64,000 nucleotides of DNA from Streptacidiphilus jeojiense. GTDB lineage: Bacteria; Actinomycetota; Actinomycetes; Streptomycetales; Streptomycetaceae. Below the pieces are notes generated by a model, which was not told where the DNA came from, searched no databases, and worked only from the letters and a program-made list of their open reading frames with translations. Each line of letters starts with the position of its first letter. Position 1 is the first letter of the stretch. The stretch is from the NCBI RefSeq assembly GCF_000719095.1, contig NZ_JOEH01000005.1:124001-188000 (forward strand), read 5' to 3'. Both the position numbers and the translations under genes were made by a program. Positions 8,046-16,176 of this stretch are shown here, one piece after another.

Positions 8046-8341
8046 TGGCCGAGGAAGACATTACACGGTCCCCGGCCGATCCGTGAAATCCGTTTCCTCC
8101 CCCGCGGATCCCAGGCCTGGAGCGGCTTCCCGACCCCTCGGGGCGGACCAAGCTGACGTTGCATCGCAGCTCAGACGTTCGCCCCGGAGCGCCCTCGGAG
8201 CCGCGGTCGGATCCCCGTCGAAGCCCCGGCGGGAGCCCCTGTCGGATCCCGGCGGGGCGGTATGACTTATGAACTCCCCGGTGCCCGCCCGCGCCTCCCG
8301 ACCGCGTCGGGACAGGCGGCCTAGGCTCCCAAGGAACGATC
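8046..8341. other. Intergenic region between tRNA-Thr and the amidohydrolase-like gene
   Basis: These 296 bases separate divergent transcription units. The sequence GTCGGATCCC recurs within about 40 bases of a near-identical copy around 8208-8250. No gene, strong hairpin or clear promoter can be assigned. Confidence 0.4.
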
Positions 8342-9655
8342 ATGAGCCACGGCGGGAAGGAGCGGCGGATGCCCGCCGAGAGGCCCCCGGACCAGCCGAC
8401 CGCCCCCGGTGGACCTGCCTTGCTGCTGTCCGGTGCCCGGCAGGCCGACGGCCGCGCGGTGGATGTGCGCATCCTCGGCGAACGGATCGAGTCGGTCGGC
8501 CCCGCGGGCAGCCTCAGCGCGCCGGACCGGCTGGACCTCACCGGATACCTGCTGCTGCCCGCCCCCACCGAACCGCACGCCCATCTGGATCAGGCCTTCA
8601 GCGCCACCCCGCCGGCCGGCCCCGGACCGGATGCCGCCGGAAGTGCGGAGGCGCTGCAGCGCAGGATCACCGAGGCCGCCCTGAGCGGGCTGGGCTACGG
8701 CGCGACGGTGCAGCGTACGCATGTCCGGATCGACGGGGCCCACGGGCTGACGGCCGTCACCGCGGCGCTGCAGGCCGCGCGTGCCCTGCACGGGCTGATG
8801 GAGCTTCAGGTGGTTCCGCTCCCGGGAACGCTGAGCGGACGTTGCGGTGCGGAGGGGCGCGCGGTCCTGCGCGAGGCGCTGGCCATGGGAGCGCACGCGG
8901 TCGGCGGCCGCCCCGACCAGGACCCGGATCCGGACGCGCATCTGGACGCCGTGGCAGCCCTCGCCGAGGAGTGCCGCAGCCCGGTCGATCTCCACGCCGA
9001 TCTGGGTGATCCGCACCGGCTGGCCCGGCTGGCCGCAGTGTTCGGACAGTTCCCCCAGCTGGTGACCGTGGGCCCGTGCGCCGACCTCGACCGGCTGCGT
9101 CCCGAGGAGGAGGCCCTCGGGATCGACCGGCTCGCCTCGGCCGGGATGGCCGTCGTACTGCTGCCGCAGAGCGGGTACTGCGTGGGGACGGGGTCGACGC
9201 CGGGCGCGGGGGGCGGGCCGAATGCCGGGCCGCCACGGGCGGCCCGGCGGGCACCGGTCCGGCGGCTGCTGGCGGCCGGGGTCGCGGTGGCCGCCGGCAG
9301 CGGTGCGCTGCGGGACCTGGCGAATCCGGTCGGCCGGGTGGATCCGCTGGAGGCGGCCTTCCTGCTGGCCGCATCGGGCGAGTTGGACGAGGTGGATGCG
9401 TACGAGCTGGTCAGCGGCGCGGCGCGGCGGGTGCTCGGGCTGGCCCCGGTGCTGATGGCTCCCGGCGCCCCTGCGGACATCCTCGCGGTGCGCGGGGACA
9501 GCCTGCGCGGGGTGCTGTCCGGTGGGCACAGCAGGGTGGTGGTGCACGGCGGCCGGGTGGTCAGCCGGACCAGTGCGGTGCGGGAGTTCGCCGAGACCAG
9601 CGCCCCCGCCGTGCCCCGGCAGGGGCGGAGCGGGCCGGTGGCCCTGGAGGACTGA
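8342..9655 (+). CDS. Amidohydrolase-fold protein (cytosine deaminase-like) with lost catalytic residues
   Basis: A 437-residue amidohydrolase superfamily protein with the N- and C-terminal beta-sandwich segments (LLLSGARQADGRAVDVRIL; GAPADILAVRGDSL) around a TIM barrel. It most resembles actinobacterial CodA-like cytosine deaminases. The first metal motif survives as EPHAHLDQAF (His79, His81), and His218 survives in VDLHADLGD. However, the Glu expected three residues later is Leu221, the next metal His (usually SHA or SHT) reads VGPCA at 243-247, and the usual GSDD/HDD aspartate region reads GSGALRD at 319-325. Deaminase activity is therefore unlikely; a binding or regulatory role is possible. 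The start has AAGGA nine bases upstream. Confidence 0.8.
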   Translation: MSHGGKERRMPAERPPDQPTAPGGPALLLSGARQADGRAVDVRILGERIESVGPAGSLSAPDRLDLTGYLLLPAPTEPHAHLDQAFSATPPAGPGPDAAGSAEALQRRITEAALSGLGYGATVQRTHVRIDGAHGLTAVTAALQAARALHGLMELQVVPLPGTLSGRCGAEGRAVLREALAMGAHAVGGRPDQDPDPDAHLDAVAALAEECRSPVDLHADLGDPHRLARLAAVFGQFPQLVTVGPCADLDRLRPEEEALGIDRLASAGMAVVLLPQSGYCVGTGSTPGAGGGPNAGPPRAARRAPVRRLLAAGVAVAAGSGALRDLANPVGRVDPLEAAFLLAASGELDEVDAYELVSGAARRVLGLAPVLMAPGAPADILAVRGDSLRGVLSGGHSRVVVHGGRVVSRTSAVREFAETSAPAVPRQGRSGPVALED

Positions 9656-9722
9656 CGGCCTGCACACCGGGCTCGGCGAGGCGCTACGTGGGATCAGCGC
9701 CAGAGGGGACCAACGCTGGGCG

Positions 9723-9860
9723 GAGGTGAACGCGCGGCGGGGGTCAGGGCGCGGCGGGGGTCAGCGCGGAGCGGGCGTCAGCGCACGGCAGGTTCAACCA
9801 CGGCAGGTTCAGAGCGCCGCGGGGGTCAGCGCGCGACGGAGGTCAGCGCGCGGCGGTAGT
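9723..9860. repeat. Degenerate tandem repeat (~17 bp, about eight copies) between two genes
   Basis: Units close to AGCGCGCGGCGGGGGTC recur in head-to-tail order with substitutions and small indels. The array runs from just after the amidohydrolase-like gene into the last codons of the GNAT gene on the other strand, so its edge encodes the GNAT C-terminus (RRALTSVAR). It shows no CRISPR-like spacer structure. Confidence 0.7.
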
Positions 9861-10443
9861 GGACCAGCAGTTCGCCCCAGTCGTCCACCTTGACCCGGCC
9901 GCTGCGCCGGAAACCCATCGCCTTGTAGAGCCGATTGGCCCTCAGATTGTCGGCGTGGGTCCACAATTGGGCCTGGTCGAAGCCGCGGGCGACGGCGCGC
10001 TTGATGGTCTCCTCGACCAGCAGCCGTCCGATGTGCTGGCCCCAGCGGTCGGGGGCGACGCTGAGCAGGGATATGTGGATCAGCCCGGAGACCGGAGGTC
10101 CCGAACCGTCCTCGTCGCGCCCCTGGACGCCCATGATGGTGCCGATGATGCCGGAGTTGTGCTCGGACTCCTTGTCCGGGTCCTTGCCCGGCTCCTCGTC
10201 GTGCTCCCCGTTGTCGGGCCCACGGCCGGCTTCCCGAACGGACTCCTGGCCGTTCTGGTCGGCCGAGTCGTGAGCCAGCAGGACTAAGGCCTCCGGCGAG
10301 GCCATCCGTTCATGGACCGAGGCGATATGAGCCTCCGGCAGGGGCCTGCCGTTGCGTCTGACGACATGTGAGAACGTCCACAGCGCCACTGCGGCGTCAA
10401 GATCGGCCGCGGCAGCCTCACGCACTGTCACCGCTTCGTCCAT
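9826..10443 (-). CDS. GNAT family N-acetyltransferase with acidic insertion
   Basis: A 205-residue acetyl-CoA-dependent acyltransferase. The fold begins with VTVREAAAADLDAAVALW. The acetyl-CoA-binding segment is LLSVAPDRWGQHIGRLLVEETI (about residues 130-150, motif A with the Q/RxxGxG/A-type turn). Motif B is LWTHADNLRANRLYKAMGFRRSG. Between the second helix and the central strands lies a roughly 45-residue hydrophilic, Asp/Glu/Gly-rich insertion (around DSADQNGQESVREAGRGP through DKESEHNSG) that is not part of the family fold and looks disordered. The ATG at 10443 has GGAGG upstream. The substrate is unknown. A tandem repeat array overlaps the last codons. Confidence 0.85.
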   Translation of the reverse strand: MDEAVTVREAAAADLDAAVALWTFSHVVRRNGRPLPEAHIASVHERMASPEALVLLAHDSADQNGQESVREAGRGPDNGEHDEEPGKDPDKESEHNSGIIGTIMGVQGRDEDGSGPPVSGLIHISLLSVAPDRWGQHIGRLLVEETIKRAVARGFDQAQLWTHADNLRANRLYKAMGFRRSGRVKVDDWGELLVHYRRALTSVAR

Positions 10444-10858
10444 GCCAAGCCCCCTCCCCCGACCGTCGAGTACCGGCGCTCCCCCACCGGATGACTCGTT
10501 TTCTACCACGCCCCTGTGACAACCGGGTTCGGCTGTCGGCCATGGGACTGTTGCGACCCTACTCGCGCTCACCCTCCGCGCACAGGACCCCTGGGCTTCT
10601 CGCTCCCGCAGGTGGCGGGCAGAACCGCCATCTGTTCAACAGTTGAAGGCAGTTCAACTTATTGACGGTGGGTCATGCCGCATTGAGACTGCCTTACGGA
10701 TCCGGAGCTCCCACATCGTTGCTCTGAGAGCGCTTCCAGATCGCAGGTTCAACGGGCCCGAGTCGGACGGGCCTCCGGCTCCTGATCAGAAGGTGGTACC
10801 AAGCGCTCCCCCACACCGATCTGGCGTTCACTTCACGAACCCAGGTGAAAGGACCCCC
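10444..10858. other. Divergent intergenic region, GNAT and secreted glycanase-like gene
   Basis: These 415 bases hold no supportable gene. They contain a TTGACG -35-like element at 10664-10669 and a strong CebR-like palindrome at 10725-10738. A second AGCGCTCCC half-site lies at 10802-10810, closer to the glycanase start. Confidence 0.5.
10725..10738 (+). promoter_or_regulatory. CebR-like operator
   Basis: TGAGAGCGCTTCCA matches twelve of fourteen positions of the cellulose-utilisation repressor CebR site TGGGAGCGCTCCCA known from Streptomyces. It lies 120 bases upstream of the secreted glycanase-like gene, suggesting control by CebR or another LacI-family sugar repressor. Confidence 0.6.
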
Positions 10859-13462
10859 ATGCGCAGAACCGCCCTTCCGCGCCCACCGCGACCTGCGTCG
10901 CGCGGACGCGTAGTCGCCCTGCTCACCGCCGTCCTGCTGACGCTGGCGGCACTGCTCGGCCTGACGGCCACCGCGCTACCGGCCTCGGCCGCGACCGACT
11001 ACACGCAGAGCGTGACCCAGCTGAACGCGTCCCAGACACAGATCACGTTCATACCCACCACCGCCGCGCTCTACGTCGACGTCCACTACCTGGTCAACGG
11101 CGCCAACCAGCAGAACTTCCGGATGGCGAACAGCAACGGCACCTGGACCCAGACCGTCAGCTCGCTGACCGCCGGCAACGTCCTGGAGTACTGGTTCACC
11201 TACGAGAAGAACGGGCCGCAGTACGACACCCCCCACTTCACGTACACGCAGACCGGCGGCACCACCGGGACGGTGGCCACGCCAACGTTCAGTCCGGCCG
11301 GGGGGACGTTCAGCTCCGCCCAGACCGTGACGCTCGCCGACTCCACCTCCGGCGCCAGCATCCGCTACACCACGGACGGAAGCACCCCCACCGCCTCCTC
11401 CACCCTCTACAGCACCCCGCTGAGCATCACCGCGACCACCACCGTCAAGGCCATCGGCATCCTGTCCGGTAGCACCAACTCGGCCGTGGCCAGCGCGACC
11501 TACACCATCAGCACCGCGCCCTCAACGGTCGCGACGCCGACGTTCAGTCCGGCCGGGGGGACCTTCAGCTCCGCCCAGACCGTGACGCTCGCCGACTCCA
11601 CCTCCGGCGCCGGCATCCGCTACACCACGGACGGAAGCACCCCCACTGCCTCCTCCACCCTCTACAGCACCCCGCTGACCGTCAGCGCCACCACCACGGT
11701 CAAGGCCATCGGCATCCTGTCCGGCCTGACCAACTCCGCGGTGGCCAGCGCGACCTTCACCATCGGGACCTCGGTGGGCTGCCCCGCGCAGTCGGACACC
11801 CCGGACTTCGGTCCGAACGTCCACGTCTTCGACCCGACCATGTCCAGCGCCAGCATCCAGGCCACGCTGGACGCCCAGTTCGCGCAGATGAAGGACACCA
11901 ACACCGCCCAGTTCTCCGAGAACCGGGTGGCCGACCTCTACAAGCCGGGCACCTACTCGGTGGAGGACAACGTCGGCTTCTACACCTCGGTGGCCGGGCT
12001 CGGCCAGAACCCGGACGACGTGATCATCAACGGTGACGTCACCGTCGACGCCTTCAACTCCGAGGACGCCGGCAACGCGACGCAGAACTTCTGGCGCTCG
12101 GCCGAGAACCTGGCCATCAACCCCTCCAGCGGCACCGACCGCTGGGCCGTGGCCCAGGCCGCGCCGTTCCGCAGGATCGACGTGCACGGCAACCTGGCCC
12201 TCTACCCGGCCAGTTACGGCTACGCCAGCGGCGGCTACATCGCCGACACCAAGGTGACCGGGCAGGCGTCCTCGATCTCGCAGCAGCAGTGGTACACCCG
12301 GGACAGCAACCTCGGCAGCTGGTCCGGGGGCGTGTGGAACATGGTCTTCTCCGGCGTGAACGGCGCCCCGGCCAACACCTTCCCGAGCCCGCCGGAGACC
12401 ACTCTGGCCACCACTCCGGTCTCGCGCGACGTGCCGTACCTGTACATCGACAGCACCGGGAAGTACCGGGTCTTCGAGCCCTCGCTGCGGACCAACGCCT
12501 CCGGCCCGAGCTGGGCGAGCGGCAGCACCCCCGGCACCTCCGCCCCGATGAGCCAGTTCTACGTGGTGAAGGCCGGCGACACGGCCGCGACCATCAACAC
12601 CGCGCTGTCCGAGGGCTGCAACCTCTTCGTCACCCCCGGGGTCTACCACCTCAGCCAGACCCTCAACGTCACCAAGGCCAACACGGTCATCCTCGGCATC
12701 GGCTACCCGACCTTCGTCCCGGACAACGGGGTCAACGCCATGCAGGTCGCCGACGTGGACGGGGTCCGGCTCAAGGGCCTGCTCTTCGACGCCGGGACAA
12801 CCAACTCGGCCGCTCTGCTGACGGTCGGCCCGTCCGGCTCCTCCGCGAGCCACGCGGCCAACCCCACCACCATCCAGGACGTGTTCTTCCGGATCGGCGG
12901 TGAGGTCGCCGGCAAGGCGACCGCGAGCCTGGTCGTCAACAGCAGCGACACGATCATCGACCACATCTGGGCCTGGCGTGCCGACCACGGCAACGCGGGC
13001 ACGGTCGGCTGGACCACCAACACGGCCGACAACGGCCTGATCGTCAACGGCAACAACGTCGAGGCGACCGGCCTGTTCGTGGAGCACTACCAGAAGTACG
13101 AGGTCACCTGGAACGGTCAGAACGGCAAGACCATCTTCTTCCAGAACGAGATGCCGTACGACGTGCCCAACCAGGCGGCCTGGATCAGTCCGACCGGGGT
13201 CAACGGGTACGCCGCCTACAAGGTGGGTGCCAACGTCACCACGCACGAGGCCTGGGGGCTCGGCAGCTACTGCTACTTCAACGTCAATCCGGCGGTGAAC
13301 GCCTATCACGCGTTCGAGGTGCCCAACACGGCGGGCGTGAAGTTCCACGACGCACTCACCGTCTCGTTGGGCAACGTCGGCACGATCACCCATGTCATCA
13401 ATGACACGGGTGCCCAGACCGCGACCAACACCACTCCCAGCAACGTCGTCAGCTTCCCGTGA
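10859..13462 (+). CDS. Secreted modular beta-helix glycanase-like protein (CBM56-like, two CHB_HEX repeats)
   Basis: An 867-residue exported protein. A basic start (MRRTALPRPPRP) and a hydrophobic core ending LPASAATD give a Sec signal peptide cleaved near residue 44. Residues about 45-130 resemble CBM56 beta-1,3-glucan-binding modules (YWFTYEKNGPQYDTPHFTY). Two near-identical 85-residue CHB_HEX_C_1-type repeats follow (ATPTFSPAGGTFSSAQTV; IRYTTDGSTPTASSTLYS). From about residue 305 to the end is a right-handed beta-helix-like domain (CKPG-like LYKPGTYSVEDNVGFYTSVA, FWRSAENLAINPSSG, DVDGVRLKGLLFDAG, ending HAFEVPNTAGVKFHD). I know this domain from many actinobacterial and fungal secreted proteins but cannot assign its glycoside hydrolase family; GH55- or GH87-like activity on glucan is an inference. 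The start at 10859 follows GAAAGGA. Confidence 0.8.
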   Translation: MRRTALPRPPRPASRGRVVALLTAVLLTLAALLGLTATALPASAATDYTQSVTQLNASQTQITFIPTTAALYVDVHYLVNGANQQNFRMANSNGTWTQTVSSLTAGNVLEYWFTYEKNGPQYDTPHFTYTQTGGTTGTVATPTFSPAGGTFSSAQTVTLADSTSGASIRYTTDGSTPTASSTLYSTPLSITATTTVKAIGILSGSTNSAVASATYTISTAPSTVATPTFSPAGGTFSSAQTVTLADSTSGAGIRYTTDGSTPTASSTLYSTPLTVSATTTVKAIGILSGLTNSAVASATFTIGTSVGCPAQSDTPDFGPNVHVFDPTMSSASIQATLDAQFAQMKDTNTAQFSENRVADLYKPGTYSVEDNVGFYTSVAGLGQNPDDVIINGDVTVDAFNSEDAGNATQNFWRSAENLAINPSSGTDRWAVAQAAPFRRIDVHGNLALYPASYGYASGGYIADTKVTGQASSISQQQWYTRDSNLGSWSGGVWNMVFSGVNGAPANTFPSPPETTLATTPVSRDVPYLYIDSTGKYRVFEPSLRTNASGPSWASGSTPGTSAPMSQFYVVKAGDTAATINTALSEGCNLFVTPGVYHLSQTLNVTKANTVILGIGYPTFVPDNGVNAMQVADVDGVRLKGLLFDAGTTNSAALLTVGPSGSSASHAANPTTIQDVFFRIGGEVAGKATASLVVNSSDTIIDHIWAWRADHGNAGTVGWTTNTADNGLIVNGNNVEATGLFVEHYQKYEVTWNGQNGKTIFFQNEMPYDVPNQAAWISPTGVNGYAAYKVGANVTTHEAWGLGSYCYFNVNPAVNAYHAFEVPNTAGVKFHDALTVSLGNVGTITHVINDTGAQTATNTTPSNVVSFP
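11271..11766 (+). repeat. 255-bp direct repeat inside the glycanase-like gene
   Basis: Two copies start at 11271 and 11526 and encode the two CHB_HEX-type modules. They are almost identical at DNA level (for example CGTTCAGTCCGGCCGGGG in both), so recent duplication or ongoing gene conversion is likely. Confidence 0.85.
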
Positions 13463-13493
13463 GCTGAGCTGACGTCGGAGCGACCGACAACAC

Positions 13494-13527
13494 CTCCGGC
13501 CGGCCCGGTCCCCCGGGCCGGCCGGAG
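13494..13527 (+). terminator. Strong hairpin terminator after the glycanase-like gene
   Basis: A perfect 15-bp stem (13494-13508 with 13513-13527) of almost pure G/C encloses the tetraloop TCCC, 31 bases after the stop codon. No U-tract. Confidence 0.8.
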
Positions 13528-13571
13528 GCCGGTCCAGGACTGCACGCCGGGGGCCATGCGCCGGGACAGCA

Positions 13572-13608
13572 GACGGCCCCTGACCGTTTGTGCTGGTCAG
13601 GGGCCGTC
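13572..13608 (-). terminator. Terminator of tRNA-Tyr
   Basis: GACGGCCCCTGACC (13572-13585) and GGTCAGGGGCCGTC (13595-13608) form a perfect 14-bp stem with a 9-base loop, just downstream of tRNA-Tyr on the minus strand. Confidence 0.8.
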
Positions 13609-13616
13609 CCATTCCC

Positions 13617-13701
<85 letters not shown>

Positions 13702-13914
13702 AGGGATCGTCTCGCGGTCTCCCGCTCGACGTCGTAAACAATACCTGATCGACGGGGGTGCTCCGCCACTCGGTTGATCCGGGGAGTCGGCGGCCCGCCG
13801 GTACCCGGGGAGGACAACGGGCGGGGTCCGCGGTGGCTAGGCTGGATCGGCAGCTCCACCCATAGGGAGCACGCGCCATCCGTGTCGTAGCACTGTCAAG
13901 GAGACTCACTGATC

Positions 13915-14403
13915 ATGGCCGACTCCAGTTTCGACATCGTCTCGAAGGTCGAGCGGCAGGAGGTCGACAACGCGCTCAACCAGGCCGCTCGCGAGCTGAC
14001 CACCCGTTTCGACTTCAAGAACGTCGGTGCCTCCATCGAGTGGTCCGGCGAGAAGATCGAGATGAAGGCCAACTCCGAGGAGCGCGTGAACGCGATCCTC
14101 GACGTCTTCCAGACGAAGCTGGTCAAGCGGGGGATCTCGCTGAAGGCGTTGGACGCGGGGGAGCCGCAGCTCTCCGGCAAGGAGTACAAGATCTTCGCCA
14201 CCATCGAGGAGGGCATCTCCCAGGAGAACGCCAAGAAGGTCGCCAAGATCATTCGCGATGAGGGCCCCAAGGGCGTGAAGGCCCAGGTCCAGGGGGACGA
14301 GCTGCGCGTCAGCTCGAAGAGCCGGGACGACCTCCAGGCCGTGCAGGCCCTGGTCAAGGGCAAGGACCTGGACTTCGCCGTCCAGTTCGTGAACTACCGC
14401 TAG
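13915..14403 (+). CDS. yajQ: YajQ family cyclic di-GMP-binding protein
   Basis: A 162-residue cytoplasmic protein of the YajQ (DUF520) family with two ferredoxin-like domains. Family members bind nucleotides; in proteobacteria YajQ homologues bind cyclic di-GMP and act with LysR regulators. Hallmarks are [20 protein letters not shown] at the start, [18 protein letters not shown] near 31-48, [13 protein letters not shown] near 69, [29 protein letters not shown] and the terminal [10 protein letters not shown]. The length is exactly typical. AAGGAGA precedes the ATG. It diverges from tRNA-Tyr and ends at a strong hairpin. Whether this actinobacterial member binds cyclic di-GMP is unproven. Confidence 0.95.
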   Translation: MADSSFDIVSKVERQEVDNALNQAARELTTRFDFKNVGASIEWSGEKIEMKANSEERVNAILDVFQTKLVKRGISLKALDAGEPQLSGKEYKIFATIEEGISQENAKKVAKIIRDEGPKGVKAQVQGDELRVSSKSRDDLQAVQALVKGKDLDFAVQFVNYR

Positions 14404-14422
14404 ACCCTCCCGACCTGCCGGG

Positions 14423-14491
14423 ACGAGCGCGGCTGCTGATGGTCTTTCCGGTCCGGTACGGGCCCGGAGACCGGTCGGCAGCCGCGCTCGT
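14423..14491 (+). terminator. Long hairpin terminator after yajQ
   Basis: ACGAGCGCGGCTGC (14423-14436) pairs exactly with GCAGCCGCGCTCGT (14478-14491). The enclosed segment can form a second hairpin (GGTCT with AGACC). It starts 20 bases after the yajQ stop. Confidence 0.8.
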
Positions 14492-14598
14492 GTCGTTGCC
14501 GGAGGGCCCGGGGTGAGGGCCCGGGCGCCGGTCCACGGCGGACCGTTACTGGTCCGCGATCAAATCCATAAAATTCACATTGGTCCCCTTGAGACCTC

Positions 14599-14642
14599 TC
14601 TCATACTCGGCTCATCAAGCTGTCAGCCCAGCTCCCTAGGTT
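14599..14642 (+). promoter_or_regulatory. Response-regulator-like direct repeats and promoter of the ABC exporter
   Basis: Three hexamers TCTCAT (14599), GCTCAT (14610) and TGTCAG (14621) are phased at exactly 11 bases, the layout expected for OmpR-family regulators. A -10-like TAGGTT lies at 14637-14642, so the repeats cover the -35 region as an activator site would. The same CTCAT-N6-CTCAT pattern lies before the two-component regulator gene at 46311. Confidence 0.55.
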
Positions 14643-14682
14643 CCAGAGGCGCACCAAGAGCCCCTCCTTCCCTAGGAATCAC

Positions 14683-16140
14683 ATGTTCTTCACCTATCTC
14701 AGGCGCGAACTGCGCCGCCGCCGCAAGGCGGCGCTCGTCATCTCCATGGGACTCGCCCTGGGCATCGGCCTGGTTCTCACGGTGACCTCGGTCTCTGCGG
14801 GGATGAAGAACGCCCAGTCGACAGTGCTGCACTCGCTCTACGGTCTCGGCACCGACATCACCGTGACCAAGTCCGCTGCGGCCGGGGCCGGCGGCGGTGC
14901 GCAGAAGTTCGGGATCCAGCAGTCCGGCTCGGGCAGCAAGAGCAGCAGCGCGGACCGGCTCTCGGTCAACCAGGGCACCGCCACCATGGCGAGCTCCACC
15001 GTCACCCAGGTCGCCTCGCAGAGCAATGTGGAGGCCGCCGTCGGCAGCCTGCTGCTGAACGACTTCAAGTTCGACGGCTCCTTCAAGCTGAAGAGCGGCA
15101 CCTCCAGCACCAGCACCGGGACCGGCCAGGGCGGCGGTCAGCAGGGTGGCGAAGGCGGCGGGCAGGGCGGCACCCCGCCGAGCGGCGCGGCCAACTTCAG
15201 CCTGAACACGCTGACCATCATGGGCACCGACACCAGCAACATCACGGTGGGCCCGCTCAGCTCGCTCAAGATCACCTCCGGCGTCAACTTCACCAGCGCC
15301 CAGAGCAACTCCCTGGTCGCGGTCGTGGACAGCTCCTACGCCACCCAGAAGAAGCTGAAGGTCGGCAGCACGGTCACCATCAGCGGCAAGGCCTTCAAGG
15401 TCATCGGCATCGCCACCGCCTCCAGCGGCACCTCGGCGGCCAACGTCTACATCCCGCTGACCCAGGCGCAGACCCTGGCCGACATGAAGAACAAGGTCAC
15501 CACGGTCTACGTGAAGGCCAGCAGCTCCCAGCAGATCAGCGCGGTCAAGACCGCCATCACCAAGAACGTCTCCGGCACCACCGTCACCACCGCGTCCGAC
15601 CTGGCCTCCACGGTCTCCGGTTCGCTGTCCACCGCCGCCAACCTGGTGACCAGCATGGGCAAGTGGCTGTCGCTCGCCGTGCTCGCCGCCGCCTTCCTGA
15701 TCTCCAGCCTGCTCACCTCCTCGGCCGTCAACCGGCGCGTCCGGGAGTTCGGCACCCTGAAGGCGCTCGGCTGGCGCAGCAAGCGCGTGATCGGGCAGGT
15801 CATGGGTGAGGCCCTGGTCAACGGGCTGATCGGCGGCGTCCTGGGAATCGCCCTGGGACTGGCCGGCGCAGCCGCGATCACCGCGTTCTCGCCCACCCTC
15901 AGCGCCTCCACCGCGAGTTCCACCGCCAGCCAGGGCGGTCCCGGCGGCGGGGGCGGCCCGGGCCAGGCGGCCAGTGCCGCGGCCAAGGCCATCGAGGTGC
16001 ACCTGACGGCTCCGGTGACCCTCTCGGCGATCGCCGTCGCGGTGGCCCTCGCGGTCGCCGGCGGTCTGGTGGCCGGCGGCTTCGGCGGCTGGCGCGCCTC
16101 CCGGCTGCGCCCGGCCGACGCCCTGCGCCGCGTCGAGTAG
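14683..16140 (+). CDS. ABC transporter permease, MacB/FtsX type
   Basis: A 485-residue membrane protein. One N-terminal helix (about residues 18-40) is followed by a large extracytoplasmic domain of about 300 residues rich in Ser/Thr/Gly, with a QGGGQQGGEGGGQGG linker. Three C-terminal helices carry the FtsX-like signature (RRVREFGTLKALGWRSKRVI) and end in WRASRLRPADALRRVE. This is the MacB-type mechanotransmission topology: such proteins move lipids, peptides or signals across the membrane rather than acting as channels. It is cotranscribed with the ATPase 36 bases downstream. The cargo is unknown; antimicrobial-peptide or cell-envelope-stress export is plausible from family and promoter. 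Confidence 0.9.
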   Translation: MFFTYLRRELRRRRKAALVISMGLALGIGLVLTVTSVSAGMKNAQSTVLHSLYGLGTDITVTKSAAAGAGGGAQKFGIQQSGSGSKSSSADRLSVNQGTATMASSTVTQVASQSNVEAAVGSLLLNDFKFDGSFKLKSGTSSTSTGTGQGGGQQGGEGGGQGGTPPSGAANFSLNTLTIMGTDTSNITVGPLSSLKITSGVNFTSAQSNSLVAVVDSSYATQKKLKVGSTVTISGKAFKVIGIATASSGTSAANVYIPLTQAQTLADMKNKVTTVYVKASSSQQISAVKTAITKNVSGTTVTTASDLASTVSGSLSTAANLVTSMGKWLSLAVLAAAFLISSLLTSSAVNRRVREFGTLKALGWRSKRVIGQVMGEALVNGLIGGVLGIALGLAGAAAITAFSPTLSASTASSTASQGGPGGGGGPGQAASAAAKAIEVHLTAPVTLSAIAVAVALAVAGGLVAGGFGGWRASRLRPADALRRVE

Positions 16141-16176
16141 TCCCGAAGCCCTTCCGCAATCCTCATAGGAGCACCC

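Noticed and set aside
9723..9860. Possible CRISPR array
   Set aside because: The units are contiguous, about 17 bp and degenerate; there are no unique spacers and no cas genes in the window.
10798..10811. Second full CebR box
   Set aside because: Only the right half (AGCGCTCCC) fits; 9 of 14 positions match, so it is noted as a half-site only.
10643..10858. 72-codon N-terminal extension of the glycanase-like protein
   Set aside because: The extension would bury the signal peptide; the ATG at 10859 has a ribosome site and begins a classic signal sequence.
11522..13612. Long open frame on the minus strand opposite the glycanase-like gene
   Set aside because: High-GC shadow frame; its predicted product is Gly/Val/Arg/Asp-rich low-complexity with no domain, and the plus strand gene has clear domains.
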